This document shows, one piece after another, positions 14,825-22,613 of a stretch of 37,694 nucleotides of DNA. This DNA is from Thermococcus sp. Its GTDB lineage: Archaea > Methanobacteriota_B > Thermococci > Thermococcales > Thermococcaceae. Under the pieces are notes generated by a model. It had not been told where the DNA came from, ran no database searches, and saw only the letters and a program-made list of their open reading frames with translations. A program made the position numbers and the translations under genes. The stretch lies in assembly GCA_015520705.1 (NCBI GenBank), contig WAPO01000069.1:1-37694 (forward strand), written 5' to 3'. The stretch's first letter is position 1. Each line of letters opens with the position of its first letter.

Positions 14825-15025
14825 TCAGGCACCGGCTCTGGAGAGGCGCAGTGCGTTCATAAACCTTTCTATTTCCTCCTCGGGCCCGCTTATGAGCACA
14901 TGATACCAGATTATGCAGTGAAATGACTCTCTTTTGATTACGCTGAGACCTACATTGGCCCCGACTCTGCGTGCTATCTCCCGAATCTCATCTGGCGGTA
15001 CTGCGGTGACAACAACTCTCTTCAT
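14825..15025 (-). CDS. Small conserved-looking protein, unknown function
   Basis: 66 residues from the ATG at 15025. A pattern of strand-helix-strand-strand-helix can be read (KRVVVTAVPPDEIREIARRV, then FHCIIWYHVLISG and EEEIERFMNALRL), like a small ferredoxin/ACT-type fold. A TATA-like TTAATAA lies about 25-30 nt upstream, so a leaderless mRNA is likely; no ribosome binding site is present. No family recognised. The protein-like hydrophobic pattern and the snug fit between neighbours support that it is real. Confidence 0.6.
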   Translation of the reverse strand: MKRVVVTAVPPDEIREIARRVGANVGLSVIKRESFHCIIWYHVLISGPEEEIERFMNALRLSRAGA

Positions 15026-15118
15026 GCCAGAATGCCAACAACACTACGGCTTATTAAGATTTTGTTGGATTAGTTAAGGTTATTAGGTGGAAGAGGTAAC
15101 TGATTCCAAGGTGATTTG

Positions 15119-16558
15119 ATGAAGCTTCCGGGCAACAAAACCAAGATTATAGCTACAATAGGCCCTGCTTCCATGGAAAAGAAAGTTCTCGAGGCAATGA
15201 TCAAGGCGGGCATGAGTGTGGCCCGGATTAATTTTGCCCATGGAAACTTTGAGCAGCATGAGAAGACCATTAAAAGAATCAGGGAGGTTTCGGAGAGGAT
15301 AAACAGGAGGGTTGCAATTCTCGGGGATCTGCCGGGGGTGAAGATTAGGGTCGGAGAGATACAGAATGGTTCGGTAACACTGCACAGATGGCAGACAATA
15401 ACCCTGACCACAAGGGATATAACAGGAAATGAAGCGGAGATCCCTGTGGAATTCAAGGATTTCCCCAGGATGGTGTCCAAAGGCGATGTGATATACCTGA
15501 GCGATGGATTCATAGCAATGCGTGTTGAGGAGGTCAGGGATACAGAGGTTCTGTGTAAGGTTCTGGTTGGCGGAACCCTCTTCTCCCACAAGGGAATAAA
15601 TGTCCCCAACGCACGGATGGCCGTGGATGCTGTAACAGAGCATGATATGGAGATTCTCAACTTTGCTCTTGAACAGGGCATAGATGCCATAGGGATTTCA
15701 TTCGTCGGATCAGCATACGACGTCCTGAAGGTTAGGCGCTTCGTGGAAGAAAAGAAAGAGAGGGTCTTTATAATTTCAAAGATAGAAAGGCCCGATGCCG
15801 TCAGGAATTTCGATGATATACTGTGCGCAACCGACGGGGTGATGATAGCGCGTGGTGACTTAGGAGTGGAAATGCCGATAGAAAAGCTTCCTATTTTGCA
15901 GAAAAAGCTTATACACAAAGCGAATGTGGCCGGAAAGCCCGTTATAACCGCCACGCAGATGCTTGAGAGCATGACAGAGGAGACTCTCCCGACGAGAGCT
16001 GAGGTAACCGATGTGGCAAACGCAATTCTCGATGGAACTGACGCCGTTATGTTATCCGAGGAAACCGCCGTAGGCAAGTACCCCGTTGAAACCGTCAGGA
16101 TGATGGCAAAAATTGCAAGAACGACAGAAACCTACAGGGATTCTCTGTGGTCGTCCCGTATAGCAGACTGGAAGATAGTTGAATGGAAGGAGAAAATGCC
16201 CAGAAAAGGCACTATCAAGGATGCAATAACGAGAAGCATCATAGAGGCTCTGAACTCCCTCAGCATAAAATACATCTTAACCCCCACCAGAACAGGACAA
16301 ACTGCAAGGCTGATTTCACGCTTCAAGCCAAAACAGTGGATTTTAGCATTTGCCACAGAGGAAAAAGTTGCCAACAGCCTGATGTTCTCCTATGGTGTCT
16401 ACCCCTTCCTCGTTAACGAGACGAGCGAGAAGGAGATACTCAGCTTGATCAAGGGGCTGGGGCTGGTCTCCGAGAACGATACAGTCCTTCTGACTAAGGG
16501 AACGCCTATAGGAAAAACAGCCGGGACAAACACCATAAGAATCTTCACGGTTGGCTGA
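15119..16558 (+). CDS. pyk: Pyruvate kinase
   Basis: Converts phosphoenolpyruvate and ADP to pyruvate and ATP, the last step of glycolysis. Seen here: KTKIIATIGPAS at the N-terminus, SVARINFAHGN, ILGDLPGVKIRVGEI (the B-domain region follows), IISKIERPDAVRNFDDIL with the catalytic Lys and Glu, DGVMIARGDLGVEMP, and the signature MLESMTEETLPTRAEVTDVAN. The C-terminal regulatory domain is complete. Length 479 residues is normal. The start is the ATG at 15119 with GGTGAT just upstream; a TTG codon precedes it. No TGM operator is visible upstream, unlike the amylase and GAPDH genes. Confidence 0.96.
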   Translation: MKLPGNKTKIIATIGPASMEKKVLEAMIKAGMSVARINFAHGNFEQHEKTIKRIREVSERINRRVAILGDLPGVKIRVGEIQNGSVTLHRWQTITLTTRDITGNEAEIPVEFKDFPRMVSKGDVIYLSDGFIAMRVEEVRDTEVLCKVLVGGTLFSHKGINVPNARMAVDAVTEHDMEILNFALEQGIDAIGISFVGSAYDVLKVRRFVEEKKERVFIISKIERPDAVRNFDDILCATDGVMIARGDLGVEMPIEKLPILQKKLIHKANVAGKPVITATQMLESMTEETLPTRAEVTDVANAILDGTDAVMLSEETAVGKYPVETVRMMAKIARTTETYRDSLWSSRIADWKIVEWKEKMPRKGTIKDAITRSIIEALNSLSIKYILTPTRTGQTARLISRFKPKQWILAFATEEKVANSLMFSYGVYPFLVNETSEKEILSLIKGLGLVSENDTVLLTKGTPIGKTAGTNTIRIFTVG

Positions 16559-16593
16559 ATTTTATTTTTTGACCGTTTAATTTTTATTTGTTC
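16559..16593 (+). terminator. T-rich terminator of pyk
   Basis: TTTTATTTTTTGACCG followed by TTTAATTTTTATTTG right after the stop, two clusters of T runs with no hairpin: the archaeal intrinsic type. The acdB gene converges from the other side. Confidence 0.55.
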
Positions 16594-16627
16594 GTTTCTC
16601 AAAATTTAAGAATAGAGAGGCAGAGCC

Positions 16628-17326
16628 TCAGAGAAGCATTCTCGCATCAACTGCAACGGCGCTGTCCTCGTAGGCAAAGATTGGGTTGATATCGAGCTCC
16701 TTGACCTCGGGAAGCTCAAGGGCAAGCTCGCCCACTTTGCTTATTATCTCAGCAAGAGCATCGATGTCCACCGGGTTCTCGCCGCGCGCTCCAGCGAGAA
16801 TCGGATAGGCTTTGATTTCCCTTATCATGTCGAGGGCTTCCTCCTTGGTTATCGGGGCAACGCGGAAGGAGACGTCCTTGAGAATCTCGACGAAGATTCC
16901 ACCGAGACCGAACATTATGGCCGGGCCGAACTGCGGGTCGCGGATCATACCGACTATAACTTCCTTGCCGAGCGGGAGCATGCGGTAAACTATAACGCCC
17001 CAGAGGTCTGCGTCCGGCTTGTAGTTCTTGGCGTTCTCCATTATCTTCTTGAAGGCCTCTCTGGCTTCATCGTCGCTCTTGATGTTGACCTTGACACCGC
17101 CGGCGTCGCTCTTGTGGATTATCTGCGGAGAAACGATCTTCATGACAACAGGATAGCCGATCTCCTTGGCGAACTTTACAGCTTCTTCCTCGTTGGTGGC
17201 GACCTTGAAGTCCGGAACAGGGACGCCGTAGAGCTTGAGTATCTCCTTAGCCTCCGGTTCAACGAGCGGCCTTCCTTCGCTCTTCGCCTTTTCGATGATC
17301 TGCCTTGCCTTTTCAATTCTTTCCAT
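16628..17326 (-). CDS. acdB: Acetyl-CoA synthetase (ADP-forming), beta subunit
   Basis: The smaller, ATP-grasp subunit of the ADP-forming acyl-CoA synthetase. This enzyme makes ATP from acetyl-CoA and related acyl-CoAs during sugar and peptide fermentation in Thermococcales. Seen here: EPEAKEILKLYGVPVPDF, GYPVVMKIVSPQIIHKSDAG (the ATP-grasp segment with the phosphorylatable His region), GVKVNIKSDDEAREAF, EVIVGMIRDPQFGPAIMFGL and ELDINPIFA. Length 232 residues is as expected. The start is the ATG at 17326 with GGTGATA three bases before it. A TATA-like CTTTTAAC lies near 17379-17387. The alpha subunit is not in this window, as is usual for the acetyl-CoA-preferring isoform in this order. Confidence 0.94.
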   Translation of the reverse strand: MERIEKARQIIEKAKSEGRPLVEPEAKEILKLYGVPVPDFKVATNEEEAVKFAKEIGYPVVMKIVSPQIIHKSDAGGVKVNIKSDDEAREAFKKIMENAKNYKPDADLWGVIVYRMLPLGKEVIVGMIRDPQFGPAIMFGLGGIFVEILKDVSFRVAPITKEEALDMIREIKAYPILAGARGENPVDIDALAEIISKVGELALELPEVKELDINPIFAYEDSAVAVDARMLL

Positions 17327-17499
17327 ACCTATCACCTCTCAGTTATCATGACTGCAGTTGCACCTAGTGTTTACAATGTTAAAAGCCTTTCCATCACTAA
17401 AACTGAACGGGGAAATATTTTGTTATCAATAACTAGGTCTTCTATAGAGTAAATAAGACCTTAAAAATAGTTAAGGACAAAGAGATAACAAAAAGAAAG

Positions 17500-18249
17500 T
17501 CATTTTGGAGCAACTTCTGAAGCTAGTTTTATTGACAAAATAACCAAGCTGATTCCCAAAACTATAGAAACAGCCCAAAAAGCAAGAGATATATTACCTA
17601 AAAGTAAGATGCCTCTAAGGCCAACAACATGGTATGTTAAAGGATTTATTTTTCCCAATATTTGTATCCATGCGGGAGCAGAGCCTTCAAGATAGAACAC
17701 AGGAGAAGTAAAGATTATTGGGAGATTAAGTAAAGCAAATATCATGTTTCTTGTCAATTCACCCCGTATTTTTACTCCTGTTACTATGCCCACACTTATC
17801 CAAAACATTGTCGAGATTATTAAATAAATTATAAACTGAAACAATGTCGCCAAAGATATTGATAAATTGATAAACAAAATTCCAATAAGTACTAAAAATA
17901 GAGAGACCAAAATAACAACGCTGCTCTCTACTAAAATTTTTGCAAGGATGTAACCACTTAAAGTCCCTCCACCAAGGAGAGACGTCCTTATTATTCCAAA
18001 TCTGACATCATTAAATGTCGTTGAGCTAACAACGGGATAAGAGTAAAATATTTGAATTGCAATAATACCTGGAAGAACATAAAGGAGATAACTTATGGTC
18101 TTTCCGTGATACTCAAAATTCACAGTTCTCGATAATGAGAATGCAAAAAACAGAAAGTACATGAGTGGAGTTAAAAATTGTGATATAAATCCTCCTATTG
18201 CCTCTTTCTTTAGTGATATCTCCCTATATATGAACCCATAAAGCCTCAT
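17500..18249 (-). CDS. ABC-2 type permease of the RiPP cluster
   Basis: 249 residues with six hydrophobic segments: about 20-40, 53-75, 100-125, 130-155, 165-185 and 220-242. The ABC-2 type layout is clear from an N-terminal amphipathic helix, the TMs, and the NLPIIFTSPVFYLEGSAPAW and KINPLTYHVVGLRGILL phrases of the DrrB/NodJ kind. Start at 18249 overlaps the ATPase stop as ATGA, so the two are made together as an exporter. It is the last gene of the AT-rich precursor / radical SAM / ABC unit and probably exports the modified peptide. Codons such as ATA, TTA and AAT are used more freely than in neighbouring genes, which suggests acquisition. Confidence 0.85.
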   Translation of the reverse strand: MRLYGFIYREISLKKEAIGGFISQFLTPLMYFLFFAFSLSRTVNFEYHGKTISYLLYVLPGIIAIQIFYSYPVVSSTTFNDVRFGIIRTSLLGGGTLSGYILAKILVESSVVILVSLFLVLIGILFINLSISLATLFQFIIYLIISTMFWISVGIVTGVKIRGELTRNMIFALLNLPIIFTSPVFYLEGSAPAWIQILGKINPLTYHVVGLRGILLLGNISLAFWAVSIVLGISLVILSIKLASEVAPK

Positions 18250-19181
18250 TTCTCAATCCCTCCGATGAGCTTTATAAATCCATCAAGCAATGTTTCCTCC
18301 TTAACAGCAATTTGAGTAATATCAAAATCAATATCCCGTAAGAACAGGAGAAGTTCATAAAATGCCGACTTATCTTCTAGCTCTACTGTATCTTCTCCAA
18401 TAATTTTCCCTAAGCTGTTGTGTTTGAGATAATTAGATAATATTTCAATAAGTTGAGGGGATAATTTCTTTTTGAATATCACCATGACTTTACCTGCATA
18501 AACATGTTTGAATTCTCTGAGAGTTGTATGAAGGATTATCTTCCCTTTATGTATGAAGACTATCTCATCAGATAAGCTCTCAACCTCCGCCATGTCGTTG
18601 GTTGTCAGGATGAAATAGTATCCTTCTTTACTCATTTCACGAATGAGATCCCATGTGATCTTTTTTCCAATAGGATCTAGTCCTAAGGTTGGTTCGTCTA
18701 TAAATATTAATTTACTTCTTGGATCTAAAAAGGCCCTAGCTAATTGTGTCCTTCGTCTTAACCCTCCAGATAGTTCAAGCACTCTTTTATGTTGATGTTC
18801 AGTTAAACCAAACATGTCAATAATGTCATCTAAGCGTTTCTCAAGTTCGTTCTTTGGGATTCCACGTATCATGCCATAGAATTTGAGATTTGTTCTGACA
18901 GAAAGTAAAACATCAAGTTCTAAGTCTTGAGCACATAATGATATCATTTCTCTAATTTTCTTTTTATCTCTAACTACATCAAGATCGAAGATTTTAGCCG
19001 TGCCTTTTTGGGATTTAAATGTAGTTGTTAATATATTGACTAAAGTAGTCTTTCCAGCTCCATTGGGTCCCAGAATTGAAAGTATGCCACTGGGTATATC
19101 TGTGCTTAAGTTTATGTCCCTCAACGCGTAGTTCCTTCCATCATAGGAAAAACTTAGGTTGCTAATTTCTAACAATGGCAT
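18246..19181 (-). CDS. ABC transporter ATPase of the RiPP cluster
   Basis: 311 residues from the ATG at 19181, with AGAGGTGATA upstream; it overlaps the end of the radical SAM gene by 20 bases. Walker A GPNGAGKT (about 38-45), signature LSGGLRRRTQLARAF, Walker B LIFIDEPTLGLDP. The H-loop reads ILTTNDMAEVES, with Asn where most ABC ATPases have His. About 90 extra residues follow the core, as in DrrA-type drug and peptide exporters. Together with the permease it should form an exporter of the ABC-2 class. No peptidase domain is attached, so leader removal would need another enzyme. Confidence 0.9.
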   Translation of the reverse strand: MPLLEISNLSFSYDGRNYALRDINLSTDIPSGILSILGPNGAGKTTLVNILTTTFKSQKGTAKIFDLDVVRDKKKIREMISLCAQDLELDVLLSVRTNLKFYGMIRGIPKNELEKRLDDIIDMFGLTEHQHKRVLELSGGLRRRTQLARAFLDPRSKLIFIDEPTLGLDPIGKKITWDLIREMSKEGYYFILTTNDMAEVESLSDEIVFIHKGKIILHTTLREFKHVYAGKVMVIFKKKLSPQLIEILSNYLKHNSLGKIIGEDTVELEDKSAFYELLLFLRDIDFDITQIAVKEETLLDGFIKLIGGIEK

Positions 19182-20604
19182 CACTATCACCTCTGGGTGT
19201 ATCCCAAAGGAAAATATCATTTGGTGTTCTTTTTGTACCATCTTCAGAATAGGGATATCTAATTATACACCTCGGATCTGCAAGTTCTGGATTTCCGAAA
19301 ACAATTTCAGAAATCATCGGGCAACCTCTTAGACAGTTGTATAAGTAGGAACATTCATTGCAAGGGGGTAAAAATTTGCTTTCCCTAAATTGACTTAGTG
19401 TTTTACTGTTTTCCCAGATTTCTTTTAGAGATTGGTACTTGAAATTACCAAAAACGTATTTTTCAGGGTGTTTTGTCATTAGTGTTCTTCCGGAGTCACA
19501 TAAGGTAACATTTCCATTTGGATAAGCTGCTATAGAGAGTATCCCAGCACTGCATGTTACTGGGATTCCACATCTGAAATAAGAAACCTCAGGCATAAAT
19601 TTTTTATCTTTGAATTTCTCCCTTATAGCGTTTTCTAACCATTTAACCTGTTCCTTAGAAGGAAGTAAGTGACGATCTGCTCTTCCTTCTGGGTAAACGA
19701 CAAATCCAACAATAGTTTCAGCTCCTAAATCATGCATGAACTCCCAAAGTTCAGGAATTTGATCAATGTTATATTTTGTTATTGTACTCCTGACATGTAT
19801 CTTAAAACCGGCATCAATTAAATTATATATTCCACAGAGAGCCGATTCTAATGTTCCATTTGGTATTAATTTTTGGTATGTTTCTGGATCAAGAGTATCA
19901 ATACTAATCTGAATTCTTCTTGCTCCACTTGCATAAAGACGCTTTGCAAATTTCTTTGTTATTCCTACAGCTTTGGTTCCAAAGATAACATGTTGGTACC
20001 CTATATCAAAAGCGTGGCGAATAACTTTAAATATATTGGAATATGCCGTTATCTCTCCTCCTGATATTCCCAAGAGTTTTGCTCCAAGTGCGCTTGCCTC
20101 TTCCAAAAGTTTCAGTGCATCATCCGTTGCCATAATTACTTCATTATCGGGTTTAAACTTTGCTTCCAATGCCATATTACAATAAGTGCATTCTAAGGGA
20201 CATCTTTCTGTAAGTATTAGCCAAAGTGCTGAAAGTTGTGAGAATCTAGTTGGAAATCTTGATATAGTCTTTCTTTCGTTGAGTATTTTTTCCTTGGATT
20301 TCATGAACTTTTTTGATTTTGTAATGTTTCCTAATTTTCTTTTAGATACAGCAATTGCATTGTTCTTATGCATAAACCTTATGAAGTTCTGAACATCATG
20401 TTTAACTTGCTCCCTTGGGACTTCGTATTTCTGAGATATAAGATTTATGATATCCTCCAAAGAATTTTCTCCAGTACATAGACATAGAATATCAAATTGA
20501 GTATAAGTGACAAACATGAATTTGTTTTCCCTTGCTTTATTTATTATAGCTCCAGCATTGGTTTCAATAAGATCAACATCCGGCCTAAGTATTGGGTATT
20601 CCAT
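19162..20604 (-). CDS. Radical SAM/SPASM peptide-modifying enzyme with N-terminal PqqD-like domain
   Basis: 480 residues from the ATG at 20604 (GGAGGTGAT upstream). Residues 1-85 look like a PqqD-type precursor recognition element: LRPDVDLIETNAGAIINKAR, FDILCLCTGENSLEDIINLI, and YEVPREQVKHDVQNFIRFM. The radical SAM core follows with CPLECTYC near residue 135-142, ISGGE, and QISIDTLDPETY. The C-terminal SPASM domain has CSAGILSIAAYPNGNVTLC, then CNECSYLYNCLRGC and a late PRC, so two auxiliary iron-sulphur clusters are expected. Enzymes of this design form thioether or carbon-carbon crosslinks in ribosomal peptides. The 37-residue peptide gene just upstream is the evident substrate. The crosslink type cannot be told from sequence. 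Confidence 0.9.
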   Translation of the reverse strand: MEYPILRPDVDLIETNAGAIINKARENKFMFVTYTQFDILCLCTGENSLEDIINLISQKYEVPREQVKHDVQNFIRFMHKNNAIAVSKRKLGNITKSKKFMKSKEKILNERKTISRFPTRFSQLSALWLILTERCPLECTYCNMALEAKFKPDNEVIMATDDALKLLEEASALGAKLLGISGGEITAYSNIFKVIRHAFDIGYQHVIFGTKAVGITKKFAKRLYASGARRIQISIDTLDPETYQKLIPNGTLESALCGIYNLIDAGFKIHVRSTITKYNIDQIPELWEFMHDLGAETIVGFVVYPEGRADRHLLPSKEQVKWLENAIREKFKDKKFMPEVSYFRCGIPVTCSAGILSIAAYPNGNVTLCDSGRTLMTKHPEKYVFGNFKYQSLKEIWENSKTLSQFRESKFLPPCNECSYLYNCLRGCPMISEIVFGNPELADPRCIIRYPYSEDGTKRTPNDIFLWDTPRGDSDAIVRN

Positions 20605-20607
20605 CAT

Positions 20608-20665
20608 ATCACCTCCTAACTCATGAGATTAATTAATTTATTAAAAAACAAAATAAAGAAGAAAG
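20608..20665 (-). terminator. T-rich tract between the precursor gene and the radical SAM gene
   Basis: After the precursor stop the minus strand runs CTTTCTTCTTTATTTTG and then TTTTTTAATAAATT, which is the pattern of an archaeal intrinsic terminator. Partial termination here would give more precursor mRNA than enzyme mRNA, a common arrangement in RiPP clusters. A new ribosome binding site follows before the enzyme gene. Confidence 0.45.
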
Positions 20666-20779
20666 TCAGAATGGAAGTGGAATGTTTATTAAACATAGGG
20701 CACACCATCTATCGTATGGCTCAATTATGCCTCCTCCAACTTTGAGGCTCATATCATATACTGGTTTTGTTTGTTCCAT
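20666..20779 (-). CDS. RiPP precursor peptide, 37 residues, two cysteines
   Basis: Small open frame with a very strong ribosome binding site (GGAGGTGA, five bases before the ATG at 20779), a TATA box at the right distance and a T-rich tract after the stop. The peptide starts MEQTKPVYDMSLKV, has a Gly-Gly-Gly at 15-17 (possible leader boundary) and ends with EPYDRW and then CALCLINIPLPF. The C-terminal part thus holds two Cys (26 and 29), Trp25 and Tyr22, all good targets for radical SAM crosslinking, while the N-terminal part is a plausible leader. A second ATG four bases upstream in another frame gives only nine codons. Sits 61 bases before the PqqD/radical SAM/SPASM gene. No known family recognised. 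Confidence 0.8.
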   Translation of the reverse strand: MEQTKPVYDMSLKVGGGIIEPYDRWCALCLINIPLPF

Positions 20780-20826
20780 TCATATCACCTCCATATATTT
20801 TCTGCATTACTTATTAGAAAGATTAA

Positions 20827-20838
20827 GCTTATAAATTT
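20827..20838 (-). promoter_or_regulatory. TATA box of the precursor peptide operon
   Basis: AAATTTATAAGC on the minus strand. Initiation about 25 nt downstream (near 20805) leaves a leader of about 25 nt with GGAGGTGA. Confidence 0.6.
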
Positions 20839-20849
20839 TTCTCTATAGA

Positions 20850-20865
20850 TTTGATATACATCAAA
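20850..20865. promoter_or_regulatory. 16-bp inverted repeat upstream of the precursor promoter
   Basis: TTTGAT-ATAC-ATCAAA, perfect six-base arms, about 11 bp upstream of the TATA box on the minus strand. A regulator of the peptide cluster could bind here; no regulator gene is seen in the cluster. Confidence 0.45.
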
Positions 20866-20983
20866 CAGTACACAAAAATGATAGAGAACAAAAGACCACA
20901 CAAACACACCAATACTTCAACTCGGATTGAAGCTGTCGCTCATTATAAATAGGATTGAGATGAAAGAAGAGTGGGTGAAGATT

Positions 20984-22285
20984 ATGAAGAAGATTATAGG
21001 CGGTTTTGGAATCGTCCTTCTGGTTTTGGCAATGCTCCTTTTTCAGGGGGAGCAGGCGGCACCGAAGGGGGAAATGGTAGTTCTCTACGACTCCGCAAAG
21101 ATAGGAGTTATTGAAAAGAACATTACACTTGATCTGAAGAAGGGGATAAATGAAGTCCCTATCGAGGAACTCGCAGGTCTGAACATAGAGGAGGCCACGC
21201 TCACTCCCATGAACAGCAGCGTTTATGTGCTTGGAATTGTGAGCAAGCTCACACCGGAGAAGGGAGTCTATGAATCCAACATAGGGAAGGATGTAACGGT
21301 AAAGCTCCGCGACGGAGAGGAGATATCCGGAAAGCTCCTTGGACTGAAAAACGGCAACGTTCTTGTTGAGGGGGACAGGCTCTATGTCATCAACCCAAAT
21401 GAAATAGCATACCTGAAGGTTTCGGGCATCGAGAAGGGCACGGCTCAGGTTTATGCCATAATTCAGGCTGAAAGCGATGGAAAATACTCCTTTGACCTTA
21501 TATACAGGATCGCTGGGATAGGATGGAGCTCAAGATATAAGCTCTATCTGGGGGATAAGGCAAAGCTCTTTGGCTACGTCGTCATAGACAACCCCACGAA
21601 GGAGAAGTTTGAAAACGCCGATGTTGCCCTTGTTTCAGGCGAGGTTAGCTTCTACATGCAGCCGAGAACGGTCTATGCACTCGCCAAAGAGCAGGCAAGT
21701 GTGGGAACCGCACCTTCCATACAGCCGGAAAAGCTGGAGGCGTTTTACATCTACAGGCTCGGCACAGTGTCGCTGAACCCCTTTGAGAAGAAGATGATAC
21801 CCTACGTCTATCAGGAAGCTCCCTTTGAGCGTGAATACCTCTACGAGAGCTACCCCTACACCGGCAGCGGGAGCGTCTATGAGTCAATATCATTCAAAAC
21901 AGAGAAGGTTCTCCCGGCGGGGATTGTTGAAATCTATAAGGAGATGAACGGGAGCAACATCCTCATAGGGGAGAGGATGATTCAGCACACCCCGAAGGGA
22001 GATATCCTTAGGATAGGCATTGGAAAGGACATAGACCTCAAGGGGACAACCAAGGTGCTGGAAGAAAAGCGCGGCGATCGCTACTCATACTACAAGATAA
22101 TGGTGACCGTTGAGAACTTCGGAAAGGATGCAAAAACTGTGATAGTAAGACACTACAAACGCGGAGTGCTGAAAACTTCGTCAGTGAAGCCCCTCGACGA
22201 AACGGCCAACTATGTGGAGTTCAAAGTAACTGTGGGGCCCGGGGAAAAGAAGGAAATAGTATTTGACTATGAGATCAGCTATTAA
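20984..22285 (+). CDS. Secreted DUF4139-like protein
   Basis: 433 residues from the ATG at 20984, preceded by GGGTGAAG; earlier in-frame starts lack a ribosome binding site. Residues 1-22 form a signal peptide or anchor (MKKIIGGFGIVLLVLAMLLF). Then come EMVVLYDSAKIGVIEKNITL, KGINEVPIEELAG, GVYESNIGKDVTVKLRDGEE with an Sm-like small barrel, IYRIAGIGWSSRYKLYL (the DUF4139 core phrase) and a C-terminal beta sandwich ending in PGEKKEIVFDYEISY. Proteins of this kind are surface or periplasmic-side in archaea; function unknown. It is divergent from the peptide cluster. The stop shares TTAA with the convergent gene at 22282. Confidence 0.8.
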   Translation: MKKIIGGFGIVLLVLAMLLFQGEQAAPKGEMVVLYDSAKIGVIEKNITLDLKKGINEVPIEELAGLNIEEATLTPMNSSVYVLGIVSKLTPEKGVYESNIGKDVTVKLRDGEEISGKLLGLKNGNVLVEGDRLYVINPNEIAYLKVSGIEKGTAQVYAIIQAESDGKYSFDLIYRIAGIGWSSRYKLYLGDKAKLFGYVVIDNPTKEKFENADVALVSGEVSFYMQPRTVYALAKEQASVGTAPSIQPEKLEAFYIYRLGTVSLNPFEKKMIPYVYQEAPFEREYLYESYPYTGSGSVYESISFKTEKVLPAGIVEIYKEMNGSNILIGERMIQHTPKGDILRIGIGKDIDLKGTTKVLEEKRGDRYSYYKIMVTVENFGKDAKTVIVRHYKRGVLKTSSVKPLDETANYVEFKVTVGPGEKKEIVFDYEISY

Positions 22286-22515
22286 GCCTTTCTCAGGGCA
22301 ATCTCGAAGCTCTTTTCTCCTTTTATTATCTGAAGAATAAGCGTTTTGTCATAGTCCAGAAATCTGGTTCCCTTAAGGGTGTATCCCTCTTCCTTGAGGT
22401 GTTCATGGAGCTTCAATCCGAGATCCTCAAATATTTCTGCCGCCATTGTAGCGAAGCTCGGCTCCTCTATACCGAGCTCATCGTGATATTTCCTTGCCAT
22501 CTCAAAAACATCCAT
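22282..22515 (-). CDS. Small protein of unknown function
   Basis: 77 residues from the ATG at 22515, with GGTGAT three bases before it. Pattern: an acidic helical first half (VFEMARKYHDELG, then FATMAAEIFEDLGLKLHEHL) and a beta-like second half (YTLKGTRFLDYDKTLILQII, KGEKSFEIALRKA). No cysteines or membrane segment and no family recognised. The strong ribosome binding site and regular structure pattern argue that it is real. Convergent with the DUF4139 gene, stops overlapping by four bases (TTAA). Confidence 0.7.
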   Translation of the reverse strand: MDVFEMARKYHDELGIEEPSFATMAAEIFEDLGLKLHEHLKEEGYTLKGTRFLDYDKTLILQIIKGEKSFEIALRKA

Positions 22516-22613
22516 ACCATCACCTCATTTAGCACTACGGTGTTCCTGAATTAAAAATTACCGCTCACCAAAAGCTTTAAAATTTCCATGGCTTACTAAC
22601 CATCGTGGTCATC

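Noticed and set aside
15035-15068. CCAACAA...TTGTTGG inverted repeat upstream of pyk
   Set aside because: Seven-base arms with a 20-base spacer overlapping a small gene's promoter; too weak to call a site.
15070-16077. Long minus-strand frame of 335 codons opposite pyruvate kinase
   Set aside because: Serine-rich shadow frame of pyk, no start signals.
17329-17335. TATCAC near the acdB start as a TGM half-site
   Set aside because: It is only the ribosome binding site GGTGATA on the minus strand; no second half at the right spacing.
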